Assembly: GCA_003165115.1 (NCBI GenBank) | Contig: PLSJ01000117.1 | Location: 1 to 13,537, forward strand | Direction: 5' to 3' | DNA from: Syntrophaceae bacterium | GTDB taxonomy: Bacteria; Desulfobacterota; Syntrophorhabdia; Syntrophorhabdales; WCHB1-27 | Length of the DNA stretch: 13,537 nucleotides | Part shown: in pieces, positions 11,317 to 13,537 of the stretch | Layout of the letters: each line of letters starts with the position of its first letter | Position numbering within the stretch: the first letter of the stretch is position 1 | Program-made: the position numbers and the translations under genes | The notes under the pieces: model-generated | Seen by the model: the letters and a program-made list of their open reading frames with translations, nothing else | What the model was told of the DNA's origin: nothing | The model's database searches: none

Positions 11317-13224
11317 TTATCCCTTTTTCAGGCCGTCGACCATCAATTGCGCCAGGCTTTTCGCGAACGCGGCGGGGTCCTTGGGCCTCGACCCTTCGAG
11401 GAGGAGCGCCTGGTCGTAGATGAGCTTCACGTATTCCTTCAGGACCGGGCTCTTCCCGTCACGTTCGAAGAGTTCGTTCATCGCGGCGAAGAGCGCGTGG
11501 TCGGGGTTTGTTTCCAGTATCTTCTTGCTGTCGGGCACGTTCTGCCCCATGGACCTGAGTATCTTCTCCATCTGCGGGTTGAGGTCGCCTTCGTCGGTCA
11601 CGAGGAGACAAACGGAATCCCGGAGCCTTCCCGAAAGGCGCACGTCCTTTACCTGGTCGGCGAGCTCTTCCTTGATCAGGTCGATCAACTTTTGGTATTT
11701 TTCCTGTGTCTTTTCCTTCTCCGCCTTATCCGTCTTGTTCAGGTCGACGTCCCCCGCGATGATGGACCTGAGACGTTTTCCCTTATACTCGAAACCGGTC
11801 ATCACGAGGTCGTCGACCTCGTCGAGCATGATGAGGACTTCGAAGTCCTTCGCGCGGAACGCCTCCAGGTAGGGCGATTTCACCGCCTCTTCAAAAGAGG
11901 GCGCGGGCATGTAGTAGATGTGCTCCTGCCCTTCCTTCATGTCGTCCACGTACTCCCCGAGCGTCCTCCTTTTCCCCTCTTCGGCAATTGTCGAGGGGAA
12001 AAGGAGGAGGTCCGCGATGGTCTCCTTCCTCGTGAAGTCGTAGTAGAGACCCTCTTTCAGCACGGAGCCCGACTGTTTGTAGAAGGCGAGGTACTCGTCG
12101 TATGCGTCCTTCTTGAGCTCGCCGAACGTCTCGAGCACCTTCTTGATGATGTTGTTCCTTATGACCTCGACCTGCCTGTTGTTTTGCAGGATCTCGCGCG
12201 ACACGTTGAGGGGGAGGTCGGAGGAATCGACCACGCCCTTGACGAAGCGGAGGTACAAAGGAAGCAGCTCCTCGCAGTGGTCCATGATCTTCACGCGCTT
12301 CACGTAAAGCATGGGGCCTATCTTGTAATCCTTGTGAAAGATGTCGTGGGAGACCTTTTTCGGGATGTAGAGCAGGGCCGTAAACTCGGAGGTGCCTTCG
12401 GCCTTGTAGTGGATCACCTTGAGCGGCTCTTCCGGGTCGTGGGAGATGTGCTCGTAAAACTGGGTATACTCCTCAGCGGTAATCTCTGATTTCTCCCGCA
12501 GCCAGAGGGCCTTGCGCGAATTGAGCGTCATGTCCTCCCTGAGCTTCACGGTTTTCGATTTGTCCAGCTCGCTCTGCTTCTCCCTTTCCACCTCCATCAC
12601 GACCGGGTGCTCGATAAAATCGGAGTAGCGGTGGACAACGTCCTGTAGCTCCCATTCTTCCAGGTACTGTTTCTCGTCCTCCCTCAGATGGAGGACAACG
12701 TCCGTCCCCTTCCCCTTCTTCTCCATGTCCTCGACGGTGAATGCGCCGTCGCCCGTCGATTCCCATTTGACGCCCATATCGCCCTTCGATCCCGCCTTCC
12801 TCGAAAGGACCGTGATCCGGCCGGCGACCATGAAAGAAGAATAGAAACCCACCCCGAACTGGCCTATCAATTCGGGGTTGTCCTTGATATCCTTGTCCCG
12901 CAGGGTCTGGAGGAATTCCTTGGTCCCCGAGCGTGCGATCGTCCCCAGGGCCTCTACCGCCTCGTCTTTCGTCATGCCGATCCCGTTGTCACTCACGGTA
13001 AGGGTCCCCTTCTCCTTATCCGGCGTAATCCTGATCGTCCATTCCTTATCGTTCTCCTGGATGCCGGCGTCCGTGAGCGCCTCGTAACGCGCGCGGTCTA
13101 TCGCGTCCGACGCATTGGAAATAAGCTCCCTGAGAAAGACTTCCTTATGCGAATAAAGCGAATGTATCATGAGATCGAGCAACTGCTTGATCTCGGTTTT
13201 GAATTCTCGCGTCTCTACGGTCAT
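11317..13224 (-). CDS. htpG: Chaperone HtpG (bacterial Hsp90)
   Basis: A 635-residue cytosolic ATP-dependent chaperone that remodels client proteins as a dimer. The N-terminal GHKL ATPase is intact: catalytic E33 and Mg-binding N37 in LRELISNASDAIDRA, DNGIGM (79-84), GTIARSGTKEF (94-104) as the lid, GQFGVGFYSSFMVA (121-134) and GTDVVLHL. The middle domain contains PLNVSREILQNN with the ATP-sensing Arg, and the C-terminus has the dimerisation region (MEKILRSMGQ onward). Length is typical. The ATG follows AGGAGGAAGAATACCG, a clear Shine-Dalgarno. Same strand as the PEP-CTERM gene but separated by 500 nt with its own promoter, so probably monocistronic. No CIRCE element or sigma-32-type promoter is obvious. 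Confidence 0.98.
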   Translation of the reverse strand: MTVETREFKTEIKQLLDLMIHSLYSHKEVFLRELISNASDAIDRARYEALTDAGIQENDKEWTIRITPDKEKGTLTVSDNGIGMTKDEAVEALGTIARSGTKEFLQTLRDKDIKDNPELIGQFGVGFYSSFMVAGRITVLSRKAGSKGDMGVKWESTGDGAFTVEDMEKKGKGTDVVLHLREDEKQYLEEWELQDVVHRYSDFIEHPVVMEVEREKQSELDKSKTVKLREDMTLNSRKALWLREKSEITAEEYTQFYEHISHDPEEPLKVIHYKAEGTSEFTALLYIPKKVSHDIFHKDYKIGPMLYVKRVKIMDHCEELLPLYLRFVKGVVDSSDLPLNVSREILQNNRQVEVIRNNIIKKVLETFGELKKDAYDEYLAFYKQSGSVLKEGLYYDFTRKETIADLLLFPSTIAEEGKRRTLGEYVDDMKEGQEHIYYMPAPSFEEAVKSPYLEAFRAKDFEVLIMLDEVDDLVMTGFEYKGKRLRSIIAGDVDLNKTDKAEKEKTQEKYQKLIDLIKEELADQVKDVRLSGRLRDSVCLLVTDEGDLNPQMEKILRSMGQNVPDSKKILETNPDHALFAAMNELFERDGKSPVLKEYVKLIYDQALLLEGSRPKDPAAFAKSLAQLMVDGLKKG

Positions 13225-13268
13225 CGGTATTCTTCCTCCTCATCCTCGTGATAAATAAGGACCGAAGG

Positions 13269-13281
13269 GCGCACGGTGCGC
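13269..13281 (-). other. Short perfect palindrome in the htpG leader
   Basis: GCGCAC-G-GTGCGC is symmetrical around one base and lies in the htpG 5' leader, about 45 nt before the ATG and just downstream of the predicted transcription start near 13297. The loop is too small for a good RNA hairpin, so a protein-binding site is the likelier reading if it has a role. Confidence 0.3.
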
Positions 13282-13303
13282 ACCCCTTGCCTCGCTCCCT
13301 GTT

Positions 13304-13332
13304 AATATAACGAGAAAATCGCCGGCAGGCAA
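13304..13332 (-). promoter_or_regulatory. Putative htpG promoter
   Basis: TTGCCT (13332-13327) and TATATT (13309-13304) are separated by 17 nt on the minus strand. The -10 matches consensus at 5 of 6 positions, the -35 at only 3. The -35 lies inside the terminator-like hairpin of the upstream gene. It resembles a housekeeping promoter rather than a heat-shock sigma factor site. Confidence 0.45.
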
Positions 13333-13345
13333 GGCGGCGTCCGGC
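13315..13345 (-). terminator. Intrinsic terminator of the NADH:flavin oxidoreductase gene
   Basis: GCCGG and CCGGC (13345-13341 and 13325-13321 on the minus strand) enclose a GC-rich loop, and GATTTTC follows with four Ts at 13318-13315. It begins 2 nt after the stop at 13348. Confidence 0.5.
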
Positions 13346-13347
13346 CT

Positions 13348-13537
13348 TCAGGCAGGAGTGCGTTCCTCCCGCTTCTCCCTGACGACGCAGCAAACGCCGC
13401 GTCCTTCGATACCCGGCTTGAAGCACAGGTTGTCCGACTTGCAGACAGACGGCTCCCTGTCCCCGGACTTCCAGCGGTTAACAAGACCGGGCTCGGCGAT
13501 CAGCGGGCGGCAGAGGGAGATGTAGTCGGCCGTCCCT
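13348..13537 (-). CDS. NADH:flavin oxidoreductase (Old Yellow Enzyme family), C-terminal end
   Basis: The last 62 residues of a protein that continues beyond the right edge. The sequence ADYISLCRPLIAEPGLVNRW, then GDREPSVCKSDNLCFKP and GRGVCCV, matches the end of the FMN-binding TIM barrel of Old Yellow Enzyme/NADH:flavin oxidoreductases. In this family, SRPLIxEPxLxNRW forms part of the last barrel strand and helix, and the region after it contains the C..C..C cysteines seen in many anaerobe members. The protein ends with a short charged tail (REKREERTPA), so it appears to lack the 2,4-dienoyl-CoA-reductase-type C-terminal domains. Substrate unknown. Stop TGA 13350-13348, followed by a terminator-like hairpin and then htpG on the same strand. 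Confidence 0.82.
   Translation of the reverse strand, partial: GTADYISLCRPLIAEPGLVNRWKSGDREPSVCKSDNLCFKPGIEGRGVCCVVREKREERTPA

Noticed and set aside
11347..12489. 380-codon plus-strand frame inside htpG
   Set aside because: It is antisense to intact htpG, with no domain resemblance.
1..13537. CRISPR arrays, tRNA and rRNA genes, integrase or transposase genes, tandem repeats
   Set aside because: Looked for on both strands; no direct-repeat array, cloverleaf, rRNA segment or recombinase motif was found.

Overview
The window is GC-rich, densely coded bacterial DNA. The gene set points to an anaerobic, diderm Desulfobacterota-type organism (former Deltaproteobacteria, possibly near Syntrophorhabdales). 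The indicators are an LpxC-family deacetylase, a lipoprotein, a YbgC-type thioesterase, a selenium-hydroxylase accessory protein (YqeC), a DUF3786 protein, a GEMM-like riboswitch and a PEP-CTERM-type exported protein. The taxonomic call is inference from gene content; there is no rRNA or other marker here. No tRNA, rRNA, CRISPR array or transposase was found.

Layout. 1-277 (-): the 5' part of a YbgC-like hotdog thioesterase, cut by the window edge. 369-2866 (+): a two-gene unit, a double-domain GT2 glycosyltransferase coupled through a TTGA overlap to a DUF4922 HIT-like phosphorylase/nucleotidyltransferase-type protein. 2876-5462 (-): a tightly packed five-gene operon, queD-folE2-lipoprotein-DUF2007-yqeC, in which queD and folE2 are 6 nt apart and every later junction overlaps. 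5573-7440 (+): a DUF3786 gene whose stop overlaps the start of a response-regulator-receiver/LpxC fusion. 7706-8377 (+): an exported tandem DUF305 protein that has lost the usual histidines, behind a hairpin leader. 8519-9484 (+): an HSL-family alpha/beta hydrolase. 9485-10117: a non-coding gap holding a 290-bp foldback element and a perfect 21-bp-arm hairpin. 10118-10786 (-): an exported protein with a VPLPPA-type PEP-CTERM tail. 10787-11125 (-): its long leader, carrying a GEMM-I-like (cyclic dinucleotide) riboswitch whose aptamer begins at the predicted transcription start. 11317-13224 (-): htpG. 13348-13537 (-): the C-terminal end of an Old Yellow Enzyme-type NADH:flavin oxidoreductase, cut by the window edge.

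How the parts connect. FolE2 and QueD are consecutive enzymes from GTP towards preQ0/queuosine (and potentially folate); YqeC, in the same transcript, serves selenium-dependent molybdenum hydroxylases. Several other pieces concern the cell surface: the glycosyltransferase, the LpxC-family enzyme, the lipoprotein and the PEP-CTERM protein. Two of these carry unusual built-in signal inputs: a phospho-receiver domain fused to the LpxC-family deacetylase, and a second-messenger riboswitch in front of the PEP-CTERM gene. These two are the best candidates for undescribed regulation. Next come the foldback element and the degenerate DUF305 protein.
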